From CALRWV02 sp943371965 (lineage in GTDB: Bacteria > Bacteroidota > JABWAT01), in NCBI GenBank assembly GCA_943371965.1, contig CALRWV020000010.1, forward strand, positions 32,437 through 96,436: DNA of 64,000 nucleotides. Reading direction: 5' to 3'. A model generated the notes under the pieces. That model searched no databases and was not told where the DNA came from. It worked only from the letters and a program-made list of their open reading frames with translations. The translations under genes were made by a program, and so were the position numbers. The number at the start of each line of letters is the position of its first letter. Within the stretch, counting starts at the first letter, position 1. Positions 51,722 to 60,521 of the stretch are shown here, piece by piece.

Positions 51722-52702
51722 TCAGGATTTCCATTTTGGGTTGGTGAAGACCGAAAATAAGGACAGAACCGTAATAAATAAAGTGTGGATAGGTTTCAAT
51801 GTGATCAATGCCATTTTCGAAATATGATTCAATTTGTTTTTGTTTAAAAACGAACCCGTGAAATTGAAAACGATACTGTAATATACAATAAGTAAGGTCA
51901 ATGAATAAAATGTTACTGCAAGTTCATGAAAAATGAGGGAAACAGCAGAAGAAAAAAGCAAAAACAATTCGGAAACAGAAACAAAACCCAATAACAGTTT
52001 GAATTTAAGTTTGTATTTTGTTCCGGCTTTTAGATGCCTGAGTTTTTGTCTGATCAAAGCTGACCAGGATTCAGAATAACGTGTTGAAACATTGGTAATT
52101 TCATTCAAGGCGATTTCAGGGTTTTCTGAAAGCAGTTCCTGAAAAAACAAATCATCATCGCCTGATTTTATACCGCTGTGTTTTTGAAGTAATTCTTGTC
52201 TGAACAAATGCTTTTTATAGCCCCAATTTGCCCCCATTACCATATAAGGAAGGTTCATTTTTGTAAATAGAGAAAAAAGGGAAGCGGTCCATACAAAATG
52301 AACAAATTGAATTTTCTCCAGATAAGAAGAAGGAGTTTCATCCGGAATACAAAATCCAATTATGATATCGTGTTTTTGAAATAGAATCCGGTTAACTGCA
52401 AAATGCTGAGAGGATAGTTTGCAATCCGCATCAGTAAAAAGCAGAAAATCGTGTGAAGCGTTTATTACACCCTGAAAAATTGCATATTTCTTGGGAGCAT
52501 TCGGCCAAATTGATTCTTTTATTTCAATAATATTCTTTTTGCAGTTTAAACTGAAGGATTCAATAATGGTTTTGCTTTTGTCAGAGCAACGATCCAAAAC
52601 AAATACAATTTCATCATTTGGAAGTGGATTAAGGGATTTGAGCAGCTCAGGAAGTACAAGTTCTTCATTTCTGATACAGACAATTAGGGAAATCGAATCC
52701 AT
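51722..52702 (-). CDS. Glycosyltransferase family 2 (first gene of the envelope operon)
   Basis: 326 aa. SLIVCIRNEELVLPELLKSL opens the GT-A domain, with VLDRCSDKSKT near 35-45, TDADCK near 93-98 and RQKLRHLKAG (near 220-229) in place of QRxRW, then two to three C-terminal membrane segments. It starts 157 bp from greA on the other strand. The gap to the next gene is only 3 bp, so this is the operon's promoter-proximal gene. Confidence 0.86.
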   Translation of the reverse strand: MDSISLIVCIRNEELVLPELLKSLNPLPNDEIVFVLDRCSDKSKTIIESFSLNCKKNIIEIKESIWPNAPKKYAIFQGVINASHDFLLFTDADCKLSSQHFAVNRILFQKHDIIIGFCIPDETPSSYLEKIQFVHFVWTASLFSLFTKMNLPYMVMGANWGYKKHLFRQELLQKHSGIKSGDDDLFFQELLSENPEIALNEITNVSTRYSESWSALIRQKLRHLKAGTKYKLKFKLLLGFVSVSELFLLFSSAVSLIFHELAVTFYSLTLLIVYYSIVFNFTGSFLNKNKLNHISKMALITLKPIHTLFITVLSLFSVFTNPKWKS

Positions 52703-52784
52703 AAACGGTTGAAATAATCTAAATTGCGGAAATTGACATAAAATTCAAATTGAACTATCTTCCATTCAATATCGGAAATAAAGT

Positions 52785-52830
52785 TAAACCTGATAGGGGC
52801 AAATTCAAACTTCTATCAGGTTTATTTTTT
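52785..52830 (+). terminator. Intrinsic terminator in the greA leader
   Basis: 12-bp perfect stem (52785-52796 with 52813-52824), 16-nt loop, then six T's (52825-52830), 30 bp before the greA ATG. No plus-strand gene precedes it, so it lies in the greA leader. A weak TATCTTCC -7-like box is at 52756. It could attenuate greA or release a leader RNA. Confidence 0.75.
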
Positions 52831-52859
52831 ATAGCAAACTCAAAGCAATTAAGGTTTTT

Positions 52860-53333
52860 ATGTCAGATCATATTTATTTAACCCGTGAGGGCAGAGAAAA
52901 ACTCGAAAAAGAACTCTATGATTTAAAATCTAAAGGACGTCAGGAAGCTGCGGAAAGAATTGCAGAAGCCCGTTCACATGGTGATTTGAAGGAAAATGCC
53001 GAATATGACGCAGCAAAAGAAGCACAGGGAATGCTTGAAATGCGTATTTCCAAAATTGAAGAAACACTTTCAAAATCAAGAATGATTGATGAATCCAATC
53101 TGGATGCCAGTAAAGTATTGATTTTAAGTATCGTGAAATTAAAAGATATCAAAAAGAACAAAAATTTTACTTATACCTTGGTTTCACCTGAAGAGGCAGA
53201 TTTTGCGGAAGGAAAAATTTCTACAACTTCTCCAATCGGGAAAGCACTTTTAGGACATTCAAAAGGTGATATTGTTGAAATTAAAATACCTGCCGGAATT
53301 ACAACTTATGAAATATTAAGCATTAACAGATAA
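52860..53333 (+). CDS. greA: Transcription elongation factor GreA
   Basis: 157 aa, standard length. The N-terminal coiled coil contains LTREGREKLEKELYDLK and the acidic tip RSHGDLKENAEYDAAKEAQG that reaches into the RNA polymerase secondary channel and stimulates transcript cleavage. The C-terminal FKBP-like domain includes SPIGKALLGHSKGDIVEI. It is preceded by a leader terminator, which may set its level. Confidence 0.96.
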   Translation: MSDHIYLTREGREKLEKELYDLKSKGRQEAAERIAEARSHGDLKENAEYDAAKEAQGMLEMRISKIEETLSKSRMIDESNLDASKVLILSIVKLKDIKKNKNFTYTLVSPEEADFAEGKISTTSPIGKALLGHSKGDIVEIKIPAGITTYEILSINR

Positions 53334-53338
53334 GTAGT

Positions 53339-53370
53339 TTCCCTGTCCTGCAGAAGGACAGGGAAGTTTT
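53339..53370. terminator. Bidirectional terminator between greA and the PD40 gene
   Basis: Perfect 11-bp stem (53339-53349 with 53355-53365) and 5-nt loop between convergent genes. Short T/A tracts lie on both sides. Confidence 0.75.
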
Positions 53371-53373
53371 AAA

Positions 53374-54489
53374 TTAATCCGCCTGAATAACCAACTGCAT
53401 ATTATTTCCGCTCAAATCACACGTAAACAATTTGTTTTCAAGATAAATACCAGACGATCTTCCTTTAGTAATCCATCCTTTTACCTGAAATGCTACTTTT
53501 TCTCCGTTTAATTTAATAAAGTTGACGGCTGACTTTTCTTTTAATTTCAATTGAGAAACTGCCAATGTTGAAAGAGTGACAATAAAAAGATCCTTTCTCT
53601 CATTCCCTGTGGAAAATTTTCCTACAACTGCAGATATAAGCAGGTGGTTACCATTTTTACCGCTCATGAAAAAACTTGATTCATCTTTTGTAACAGGGTA
53701 GGAATTGAAAATAATTCTGCTTGAGCTTGTATTAAGGTCATAACCGAAGACTGCATCGTTTTCCAGGTATAGCATTTCGCTGTTTGATTTGCATATAAAT
53801 GGATTTGATCCCTTTATTAATTTTGTCAATGATTTTGTGGCAAAATCATACTGAAATATGAAATCACCGCCTCTTATCAAATAAGTGTGATAAAAAATTG
53901 ATTTGCTGTCAGGTGACCACGTGGGATTGGAATAACCACGAACAATGGTTTCTTCTTCTTTTTTCGTCAGTTCATAATCCACTGAATTTCCTGAAACGAT
54001 ATTATAAACTTTGACTACAAAAGTCGGTGCATTGATATTTCCGGAATCTTCAGCATATAAAATGTTTTTTCCATCAGGTGACCAGGAACATAAAAAATAG
54101 GGATCAGCATTTTGCGTGACTGTTCTGATTTCTCCGGTCCAGATATTCTGAATATAAATACCGTTTTTGTTGTAACGGAAACTGTAATACATAACCCAAT
54201 TTCCGGTTGTTTCTACTGCAGAATTCGGATAGGTTGAACAAAAAGAGGATTTGTGGTCATTTGTTAGGGTATAATGGATTGAGCGGTCAATATCAGTTAA
54301 AATGATATCGCGTTCAACTTCCTGACCCGGAACTTCTTCCTGAAAAACAATATAACTGTCAGATTTCGTGATTTGCGGGTTTTTTAAAAATCCGGCAAGA
54401 AGATATGGTTTGTACGGCAATTCAGTTTGGCAAAAAACCAAAGCAGGAAAAAAGATTGCTATTAAAATTATAGTTAAATACTTTGACAT
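53374..54489 (-). CDS. PD40/TolB-like beta-propeller protein, secreted
   Basis: 371 aa from the ATG at 54489 (the frame opens at 54504). A signal peptide (about 1-21, ending FPALVFCQ) precedes WD40-like PD40 repeats: CSWSPDGKNILYAED (near 137-151) and NPTWSPDSKSIFYHTYL (near 187-203). This predicts a periplasmic or outer-membrane-associated propeller with unknown binding partner. It is divergent from the DUF4032 gene with only 29 bp between start codons, so the two must share a compact control region. Confidence 0.78.
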   Translation of the reverse strand: MSKYLTIILIAIFFPALVFCQTELPYKPYLLAGFLKNPQITKSDSYIVFQEEVPGQEVERDIILTDIDRSIHYTLTNDHKSSFCSTYPNSAVETTGNWVMYYSFRYNKNGIYIQNIWTGEIRTVTQNADPYFLCSWSPDGKNILYAEDSGNINAPTFVVKVYNIVSGNSVDYELTKKEEETIVRGYSNPTWSPDSKSIFYHTYLIRGGDFIFQYDFATKSLTKLIKGSNPFICKSNSEMLYLENDAVFGYDLNTSSSRIIFNSYPVTKDESSFFMSGKNGNHLLISAVVGKFSTGNERKDLFIVTLSTLAVSQLKLKEKSAVNFIKLNGEKVAFQVKGWITKGRSSGIYLENKLFTCDLSGNNMQLVIQAD

Positions 54490-54518
54490 AAAATAAACCC
54501 TCATAACGAAAAATATCT

Positions 54519-55766
54519 GTGAAACAAAACTATACCATTCAAATTCACGCCAACGAAGAAAATTTCAAAACCATTGCCCAATTTCCGTGGTATCTTGATT
54601 TGGAAGAATGGGTATCGATGAAAAAAATAAGAGAATTGAAAATCAGGAAAGGAAATCACCGTCATCCCATTCTGTTTTTGGTTTTCAATGAACAGTATTT
54701 TGCCGTAAAACAAATCTCTCCAAATGTAGCTGAAAAGGAAATCAAATTCTATGATCTCCTCAATAAAAAAGAGATTCCTACCCTGATTCCGGTTGGCTAC
54801 ATCCGTGTTGACAGACCACTTATCAGAATTGAAAATGTAATCGGGCAGCCAATGGTTGCGGATGACACCGGTTTTCTGGTAACCAAACTTGAACGGGATG
54901 TCATTCCTGACAATGAAATTCTGAGATACAGTTTAAGCAAAAAGAACGAAGAAAAAGTTTGGAATTCAATTGCAGAATTGTTTGTGAATCTTCATTCAAA
55001 TAATATCTTTTGGGGCGATGGATCTTTGAATAATGTTCTGATCCGATTTAAAAAAATACGGTATCCTGATTCCGAACGAAATAAAACAATTCTGGAAGCC
55101 ATTCTGGTTGATACCGAAACCATGGAAGAATATGACATGATTTCATATAAACGGAGAATGGAGGATTGGGAAATATTCTTTGAATCACTGGAATGGACCA
55201 TTGAAGATCTGAAAAGAATCGGAATCAAAAAGAAGCTGAATTTTGAACTTCTTAAAACAAAGCTTCTGAAAAAATATGATCAGTGGTATTCCATTACAAA
55301 AGAACGGCAGCGGTTTGAAAAAATGACGCGGCTTGATTCAGAAGCGTTTGAAATCGAATGGCTTCCCGACAGTTATTTCAATATATTTTTAAAGCAGATG
55401 GAAGAGCACAAATGGTATTTGAGCGAAACTGCCGGTAAAGTGATTTCGCTTGAAGTTGCTGCGTTGGACTGGTATAAAACAGTTTTCATGCCAACAGCTC
55501 AGGCATTGGCTTCAAGTGACATTGAGAAAATATTTCCGAAACGATCACCCACAGAATTGTATGTTGAAATTATGCAGCATAAATATTTTATGAGTTTGAA
55601 ATCAGGTAAGGATGTTGGAATATCAGTGGCTGTTGAAGATTACTGTCTCCGTTTTGGAATTCACAATGATGTTTATCCGATAATCGAAAACTTCATGAAA
55701 AAGTTGAATAAAAATGTTCAGGTTTCATTGTCGGAATCAGGTAAAAACAGAATACTGAAAAAGTAA
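54519..55766 (+). CDS. DUF4032 / lipopolysaccharide-kinase-like protein
   Basis: 415 aa from a GTG start. The N-terminal half (about 55-205) has a protein-kinase-like layout: Lys64 in FAVKQI, Glu73, then WGDGSLNNVLI with Asp167 and Asn172, and VDTE with Asp198 replacing DFG, as in LPS (Kdo/WaaP-type) kinases. The C-terminal half (about 215-410) matches the DUF4032 type, including MQHKYFMSLKSGKDVGISVAVEDYCLRFG. A small-molecule or lipid-glycan kinase is likely; substrate unknown. Confidence 0.75.
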   Translation: MKQNYTIQIHANEENFKTIAQFPWYLDLEEWVSMKKIRELKIRKGNHRHPILFLVFNEQYFAVKQISPNVAEKEIKFYDLLNKKEIPTLIPVGYIRVDRPLIRIENVIGQPMVADDTGFLVTKLERDVIPDNEILRYSLSKKNEEKVWNSIAELFVNLHSNNIFWGDGSLNNVLIRFKKIRYPDSERNKTILEAILVDTETMEEYDMISYKRRMEDWEIFFESLEWTIEDLKRIGIKKKLNFELLKTKLLKKYDQWYSITKERQRFEKMTRLDSEAFEIEWLPDSYFNIFLKQMEEHKWYLSETAGKVISLEVAALDWYKTVFMPTAQALASSDIEKIFPKRSPTELYVEIMQHKYFMSLKSGKDVGISVAVEDYCLRFGIHNDVYPIIENFMKKLNKNVQVSLSESGKNRILKK

Positions 55767-55793
55767 GTGCAGACCAATTATCACTCTGCACTT
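55765..55793. terminator. Terminator-like hairpin after the DUF4032 gene
   Basis: 9-bp stem AAGTGCAGA (55765-55773) with TCTGCACTT (55785-55793), overlapping the stop region and followed by a T-rich stretch. Confidence 0.65.
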
Positions 55794-55811
55794 ATTTTAC
55801 TTTAATTATCT

Positions 55812-55931
55812 CGTTGTGTGAATTAATTTTCAAACCGTTTGCTTGTGTCATCCATCCGTCGGCTGACGGACACCATGACACAAGCAAAAACATATTTTAT
55901 TACATCATTCATTTAATTCACACAACGGGTT
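55812..55931. repeat. Nested palindromic element A
   Basis: Three nested inverted repeats: outer arms of 15 bp (55812-55826 and 55913-55927, perfect), middle arms of 11 bp (55841-55851 and 55875-55885, perfect) and the core TCCGTCGGCTGACGGA (55855-55870). Its right end TAATTCACACAACGGGTT matches the end of element B at 17 of 18 positions. It lies directly after the minus-strand lipoprotein gene. Confidence 0.85.
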
Positions 55932-55934
55932 CTA

Positions 55935-56453
55935 TTATCTCGAAAAGCCGTATTTGATATCGTAATCCTGGTTTCCTTTTTTCGGTTCAATTTCGCTGAA
56001 TTGCCATAAACGGATTCTGTTTTGAAGAGCCCGTTCCAATGATTTATCTGTAATGGTTGATTGTTTTACTGAAGTTGAAACAACTTTACCGTTTGGTGAA
56101 ACAGTAGCTACAATAACTATCGAACCGGAAAGCGAAGGATCTTTGGCTTTGAAAGTATTAAACGTCTCTTTCAATTCTGAATCATGTTTGTTTATGATTC
56201 CACCAATTTCACCGGCGGTTCTTTCTTCGGGCAAAGAATAAACAGTTGGAGGAGCAACATATTCTTCTTCAACTGCTTTTTTCTTTTTTGGCTTTTGTTC
56301 GGGTTCTGGTTGAACTTCAGGTTGGATTTCAACAGTTACTGAATCAGGATTTGTTTCCGGTTGGGGTTCAGCTTTCTTTTTTGATGAACAGGAAATCAAT
56401 ACTCCCGCTGAAATAATAAAAATAGCCATTGCAATCAGTTTGATTGTTTTCAT
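55935..56453 (-). CDS. Lipoprotein with AgmX/TonB-C-like domain
   Basis: 172 aa from the ATG at 56453, which has GGAG at good spacing; the frame runs on to 56705 through a repeat and is rejected there. Lipobox LISC (Cys22) is followed by a Pro/Glu/Gln/Lys-rich spacer (about 25-75), then a single AgmX/PglI-type C-terminal module (about 85-172) with PSLSGSIVIVATVSPNGKV and LWQFSEI. It is a close relative of the repeats in the 14221 lipoprotein. Palindromic elements lie on both sides. Confidence 0.75.
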   Translation of the reverse strand: MKTIKLIAMAIFIISAGVLISCSSKKKAEPQPETNPDSVTVEIQPEVQPEPEQKPKKKKAVEEEYVAPPTVYSLPEERTAGEIGGIINKHDSELKETFNTFKAKDPSLSGSIVIVATVSPNGKVVSTSVKQSTITDKSLERALQNRIRLWQFSEIEPKKGNQDYDIKYGFSR

Positions 56454-56548
56454 AATAAAACTCCAAAAAATGGTTAGGGATGAAAGGTAACTTGTCTTTT
56501 TACAGTTGAGAGCTTGAAAAAGTTCCTGAACAAAAATAAGAAAAAATA

Positions 56549-56780
56549 AACCCGTTTTATGAATTAGAAATATTAAAAAACATTGTTTTTCATAAGTAGG
56601 ACAGACATTCTTGTCTGTCACCGATTTCTTCAGACTCAATGTCTGAAGAAATCGGATAAATTCATACGGTAAATTCCATTTTTCAATATTTAATACTGAA
56701 TTCAATCCACATCGAGTGGATTGAATTCAGAGACAGACAAGAATGTCTGTCCTACTCATAATTAATTCAAACAACGGGTT
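56549..56780. repeat. Composite palindromic element B
   Basis: Outer ends are 56549-56566 and 56763-56780 (16 of 18 complementary). Next come 24-bp perfect inverted repeats (56595-56618 and 56733-56756). Two separate 15-bp perfect hairpins lie inside (56621-56655, 56696-56730), each with a 5-nt loop. The 400 bp between the lipoprotein and bshC hold this element and no gene. Confidence 0.85.
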
Positions 56781-56853
56781 AAAACAACTTTTCATTTGCT
56801 GATTTTGAAATCACAATTAAATGAAAAGTTGAATAAATTATTTCATTCAACTA

Positions 56854-58461
56854 TCAAACAGTTTTAAAAAATCTGAACTGATTATCAAGTTCAATTTGTT
56901 TGTAAAGATGATGGGTAAAGTATTTTCCATATTTTGCGAGATAGAATAAAACGGAATGTTTTCTTTCCTGCGGATCGCCACCGGGAAGCAAATGATCTTC
57001 AATCCGTTTCAGTTGCTGGATGGTTGTTTCTTCCTGCTTTTTGAGAGACTTTTCCAACCGCTGATAAAATTGATCAATTCCCTGAAATGTTTTTCCTATT
57101 TGTGAATTCCACGTATCAACCAAAGTGGGATCAATGGATTGAATTAAACTGGATTTTGTTTTCATTACCGATTCAATTCCTGATTTCAGATTTGATAAAT
57201 CTGAGTTTAAATCCAACCCTGTTTTTTTTGCAATAAACGTCTTGAAAAATGTCTCATCAGTAAAAACATCAACCGGATTAATTGAAAATTTATCTATGAT
57301 TCTTTCAACAGGAGGTTCCGTAATCACTCCAAAAGTTCTTGGAACCAATATTGGATAGGGAACGCCAAATTCTGCGTAAAGAGATTTGAATTGCATGAAA
57401 TAACTCATCTCACCGGGACCAACACTGATACCCACAACCGGTAAAACTGTATCCTGAAACAAAGGACGAAGCACAACATTCGGACTGAATTTTTCCGGGT
57501 GATCAACAAGCAATTTTTCTATTTCTGATCTGCTGATTTTTTTCTCTGTTCCCTGAACCAGATAATTTTCACCATCAGGAATCAGACCCAATCTTTTTCC
57601 GTCTTCAACAAAAAAAGTGTTGATTGCACGTGGCGTAACCTGCGGATGAAAACCGGATTCTTCCAGTTGTTTTGAAGATGCAGAGATAACATCAAAAGAA
57701 GGATGATTCAGAACTTCTTTTTGAAAAACTGAACCTCCGAGTTTTTTCAATTCCAAATCAGTTGGGTCACATAAAATCAAACCGAATTCATCAAACAAAT
57801 CATGCATGAAAATCTTGAAAGCTTCACCGAATTTATTTCCAGTTGAATAGGCTGAATTAATCAGTTGTTTGTATTCGTCAAGAAAATCAGTTTGTGGCAA
57901 TGATGAAAAAACAAGTTCTTTAAATTCAGAAAAATCATCTGGAATATTTCTGTGAACGATCTGTTCGTAGAAATTTGAAGTTTTGTCCTCAAATTTGATT
58001 TCCTGCTTTTCAGGAATTGAAAACCTTGCAATTTCACCGAAATCATGATCTTCAATTTCAATCCAGAAAACCGGGACAAAATTATATTCAGGATATTTTG
58101 TTGAAAGTTCTTCCGCCCATTTGATGGTTGAAAGTGTTTTGAAAAAAGTAAACAGCGGACCACCGAAAAAACCCGCCTGTTGACCGGTCACAATTACAAA
58201 TGTATTTGGTTTTGAAAGCAGCTCAATGTTTTTCTGCAGTTTTTCCGAAGGATAAAGTGCATTTTGTTTCTTTAGGATTTCAGTAACCTGAGATCTGATT
58301 TCAGGAGAAAAACTTTTCCGTTTTCCGATGATTTCCTGCCAATCACTTTCGTTTGAAGGATGACCCGCATAGAATGGCTTTAATGATTGGCTTTGATCTA
58401 AAAAATGGTTGAGGATTTTATTGTTGGGATAAATGGCAGAAACTGGAAATGTTGTTTGCAT
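56854..58461 (-). CDS. bshC: Bacillithiol biosynthesis cysteine-adding enzyme BshC
   Basis: 535 aa, normal length. The N-terminal region and VIVTGQQAGFFGGPLFTFFKTLST match the BshC/YllA family. A nucleotidyltransferase-like fold with EIEDHDFGE follows, and the C-terminus has a coiled coil (about 450-490, QRLEKSLKKQEETTIQQL) typical of the family. It adds cysteine to glucosaminyl-malate, the last step of bacillithiol synthesis. bshA and bshB are not in the window. It follows the T9SS gene by 54 bp. Confidence 0.93.
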   Translation of the reverse strand: MQTTFPVSAIYPNNKILNHFLDQSQSLKPFYAGHPSNESDWQEIIGKRKSFSPEIRSQVTEILKKQNALYPSEKLQKNIELLSKPNTFVIVTGQQAGFFGGPLFTFFKTLSTIKWAEELSTKYPEYNFVPVFWIEIEDHDFGEIARFSIPEKQEIKFEDKTSNFYEQIVHRNIPDDFSEFKELVFSSLPQTDFLDEYKQLINSAYSTGNKFGEAFKIFMHDLFDEFGLILCDPTDLELKKLGGSVFQKEVLNHPSFDVISASSKQLEESGFHPQVTPRAINTFFVEDGKRLGLIPDGENYLVQGTEKKISRSEIEKLLVDHPEKFSPNVVLRPLFQDTVLPVVGISVGPGEMSYFMQFKSLYAEFGVPYPILVPRTFGVITEPPVERIIDKFSINPVDVFTDETFFKTFIAKKTGLDLNSDLSNLKSGIESVMKTKSSLIQSIDPTLVDTWNSQIGKTFQGIDQFYQRLEKSLKKQEETTIQQLKRIEDHLLPGGDPQERKHSVLFYLAKYGKYFTHHLYKQIELDNQFRFFKTV

Positions 58462-58515
58462 GAAATTCCGGATATTAATTGCAGTTCAGATGAAGACAAA
58501 GATGAACTGTGTCAG

Positions 58516-59913
58516 TTAGCGAATCAAGGTCATCTTTCCTGTTTTCTGAAAATTATCAGCTTGAACAGAATAAAAATAAATTCCGCTTGTAAGATTGGAT
58601 GCGTTGAATTCAATGGAATGATTTCCCGGTGTGTAAATTTGATTATTTATTGTTTCAACCAGTCTTCCCAAGCTGTCATAAATATCAATTTTGATTTGTG
58701 CAGTTTTCGGATTGTAAAATCTGATTTGGGTTGTCGGATTGAAAGGATTCGGGTAATTCTGAAATAAGGTAAAAGTTTCCGGTTCAACTGGCTTGTCTGA
58801 AACACCGGTTACTATTTTCAAAAGTGGAGTAGCATGATCAGAATTCAATTCATAAAGATTATTTTTGGTAATCGCATAAACCAAATCCTGAGATGGATGT
58901 TTGTAAATTCCGAGAAAATCTTCTTTAACTGTTTGATATGGTAAAAAGGTTGAGCCGTAATTTTCAGATTTCAGAATGGAGTTGTCTTTTGTTATAAAAA
59001 CTTCTGATGGATTTTGGGGAGCGAATGAAAAGAAGAATTTGGAACTGTCAGAATAAACAATTTCCCATGATTCACCGAAATCTTTGGAAACCGCCAAGCG
59101 GTAAACAGGGTAATGGTCTAACAATGAATAAATGACTGAACCGTCAGTGCTGAATTCAAAAGGCTTGGTTTTGTTTTCCATAGCCCAACCAAGTGTTGAG
59201 TCTATTGTCTGAAATGTTTGGCCGCGATCATAAGATTTTTTTAAACAATTATGGCTCCAATCATTATAAACTCCAAGCATTAAAGAATCGTTGGTGGGGA
59301 AAATCGACATTTGATTAAAATCAAAAAATTCTAAATATGATTTGCCACTTTCCAGATATTGAAAAGTCCCTTCATAAGTCAACAGAATACGTCCAAAGTC
59401 ATTTACTATTATCAAATTCGAATCCTGTTGGGAAATATCAATATCAGTGGCAAAATTAAGACCTCCACCGATTATTGTTGCGTACTTATTTCTCCCAATA
59501 TTTTTACCTATGCTATAACTGCAATCAATGCCGCATCCGAATGAAGCAAAAAACAAATTAGAAGTGTCTTTTTGCCAAAATTCAAAATCGGTCATACCAT
59601 TGTACCAACCGGAGAATGGAATTCCTGCATCATAATATCCGCCATATTCACCAAATTTAAAGTAGTTCAATTTTGTGTTGAGGTCGAAACAATAAATGCT
59701 GTTTGAATATTCTGTATAGGGTATATTGCAATTAAAATGTTTTGATTCTGAAATTCTGTAATATAAAAACACATCGCCATTTTTATCTTCAAAACCTCTT
59801 AAATCTGCAAAGCTGGAATCAAGATATTGTGCATATTTAACATCACAGGTTGAGATTTGAGCACTTAAAGAAAAAGTTATCAAAAGCAGTAAAATCGTAA
59901 AAATTGATTTCAT
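58516..59913 (-). CDS. Secreted protein with Asp-box repeats and type IX sorting domain
   Basis: 465 aa. A signal peptide (ends LSAQ, about residue 19) precedes a propeller-like region with BNR/Asp-box motifs (KSYDRGQTFQTID, SKDFGESWEIVY, KSENYGSTFLPYQ). A C-terminal sorting domain (about 385-465) reads QNYPNPFNPTTQIRF and ends in FQKTGKMTLIR. It should be exported by Sec and then by the type IX system, to the surface or medium. Ligand or enzyme activity unknown; sialidase-like folds often share Asp boxes. Confidence 0.85.
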   Translation of the reverse strand: MKSIFTILLLLITFSLSAQISTCDVKYAQYLDSSFADLRGFEDKNGDVFLYYRISESKHFNCNIPYTEYSNSIYCFDLNTKLNYFKFGEYGGYYDAGIPFSGWYNGMTDFEFWQKDTSNLFFASFGCGIDCSYSIGKNIGRNKYATIIGGGLNFATDIDISQQDSNLIIVNDFGRILLTYEGTFQYLESGKSYLEFFDFNQMSIFPTNDSLMLGVYNDWSHNCLKKSYDRGQTFQTIDSTLGWAMENKTKPFEFSTDGSVIYSLLDHYPVYRLAVSKDFGESWEIVYSDSSKFFFSFAPQNPSEVFITKDNSILKSENYGSTFLPYQTVKEDFLGIYKHPSQDLVYAITKNNLYELNSDHATPLLKIVTGVSDKPVEPETFTLFQNYPNPFNPTTQIRFYNPKTAQIKIDIYDSLGRLVETINNQIYTPGNHSIEFNASNLTSGIYFYSVQADNFQKTGKMTLIR

Positions 59914-59933
59914 ATAACACTCCGGGAAAAGGG

Positions 59934-60518
59934 TTACGCCAATTTCAACTTTTTCGTGAGAACTGTCAACTCCTCTTTGGTTAATTCTCTGACTTCACCC
60001 GACTTCAACGTATCCAGATTCAGGTTTTCTATTCTAACTCTAATCAAACGCAAGGTTGGAAATCCGGCAGCGGCAGTCATTTTCCGAACCTGTCTGTTCT
60101 TTCCTTCTGTTAAAGTTAAACTGATCCAGGTTGTTGGAACCGTTTTTCTGCTTCGGATTGGGGGAACACGTTCAGGAACATCTACAGTTTCGCCCAGGAT
60201 TTTTACTTTTGCCGGTTTCGTCTTTTCATCCTGAATCAGCACACCTTTTTCAAGTGGAAGCAAATCTTTTAAAGTTGGTGAGCCTTCAACCTGAACCCAA
60301 TATTCGCGTTCATGTCCGAATTTGGGATGAAGCAAACGGTAATTCAGTTTTTTGTCATTGGTCAGGAAAAGCAATCCCTCGCTGTCTTTATCCAACCGCC
60401 CAACAGGATAGACTTCTTTTGGAAAATCAAACAGATCACCAAGGACAGGACGTTTTTCGGTATCAGTGAATTGCGGCAGTACGCCGTAGGGTTTGTGGAG
60501 GATGTAATAATGTATCAT
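59934..60518 (-). CDS. RsuA/RluE-family rRNA pseudouridine synthase
   Basis: 194 aa without an S4 domain, as in RluE. The start at 60518 (MIHYYILHKPYGVL) is preferred to TTG at 60524. YPVGRLDKDSEGLLFLT holds catalytic Asp43, and TEGKNRQVRKMTAAAGFPTLRL is the C-terminal signature. It isomerises uridine in rRNA. A TATTTTTG box sits just before the ATG with no ribosome site, so the mRNA is probably leaderless. Confidence 0.9.
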   Translation of the reverse strand: MIHYYILHKPYGVLPQFTDTEKRPVLGDLFDFPKEVYPVGRLDKDSEGLLFLTNDKKLNYRLLHPKFGHEREYWVQVEGSPTLKDLLPLEKGVLIQDEKTKPAKVKILGETVDVPERVPPIRSRKTVPTTWISLTLTEGKNRQVRKMTAAAGFPTLRLIRVRIENLNLDTLKSGEVRELTKEELTVLTKKLKLA

Positions 60519-60521
60519 TTG

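Noticed and set aside
56454..56705. 84 extra N-terminal residues of the AgmX lipoprotein
   Set aside because: They are translated from palindromic element B; the lipoprotein signal begins at 56453.
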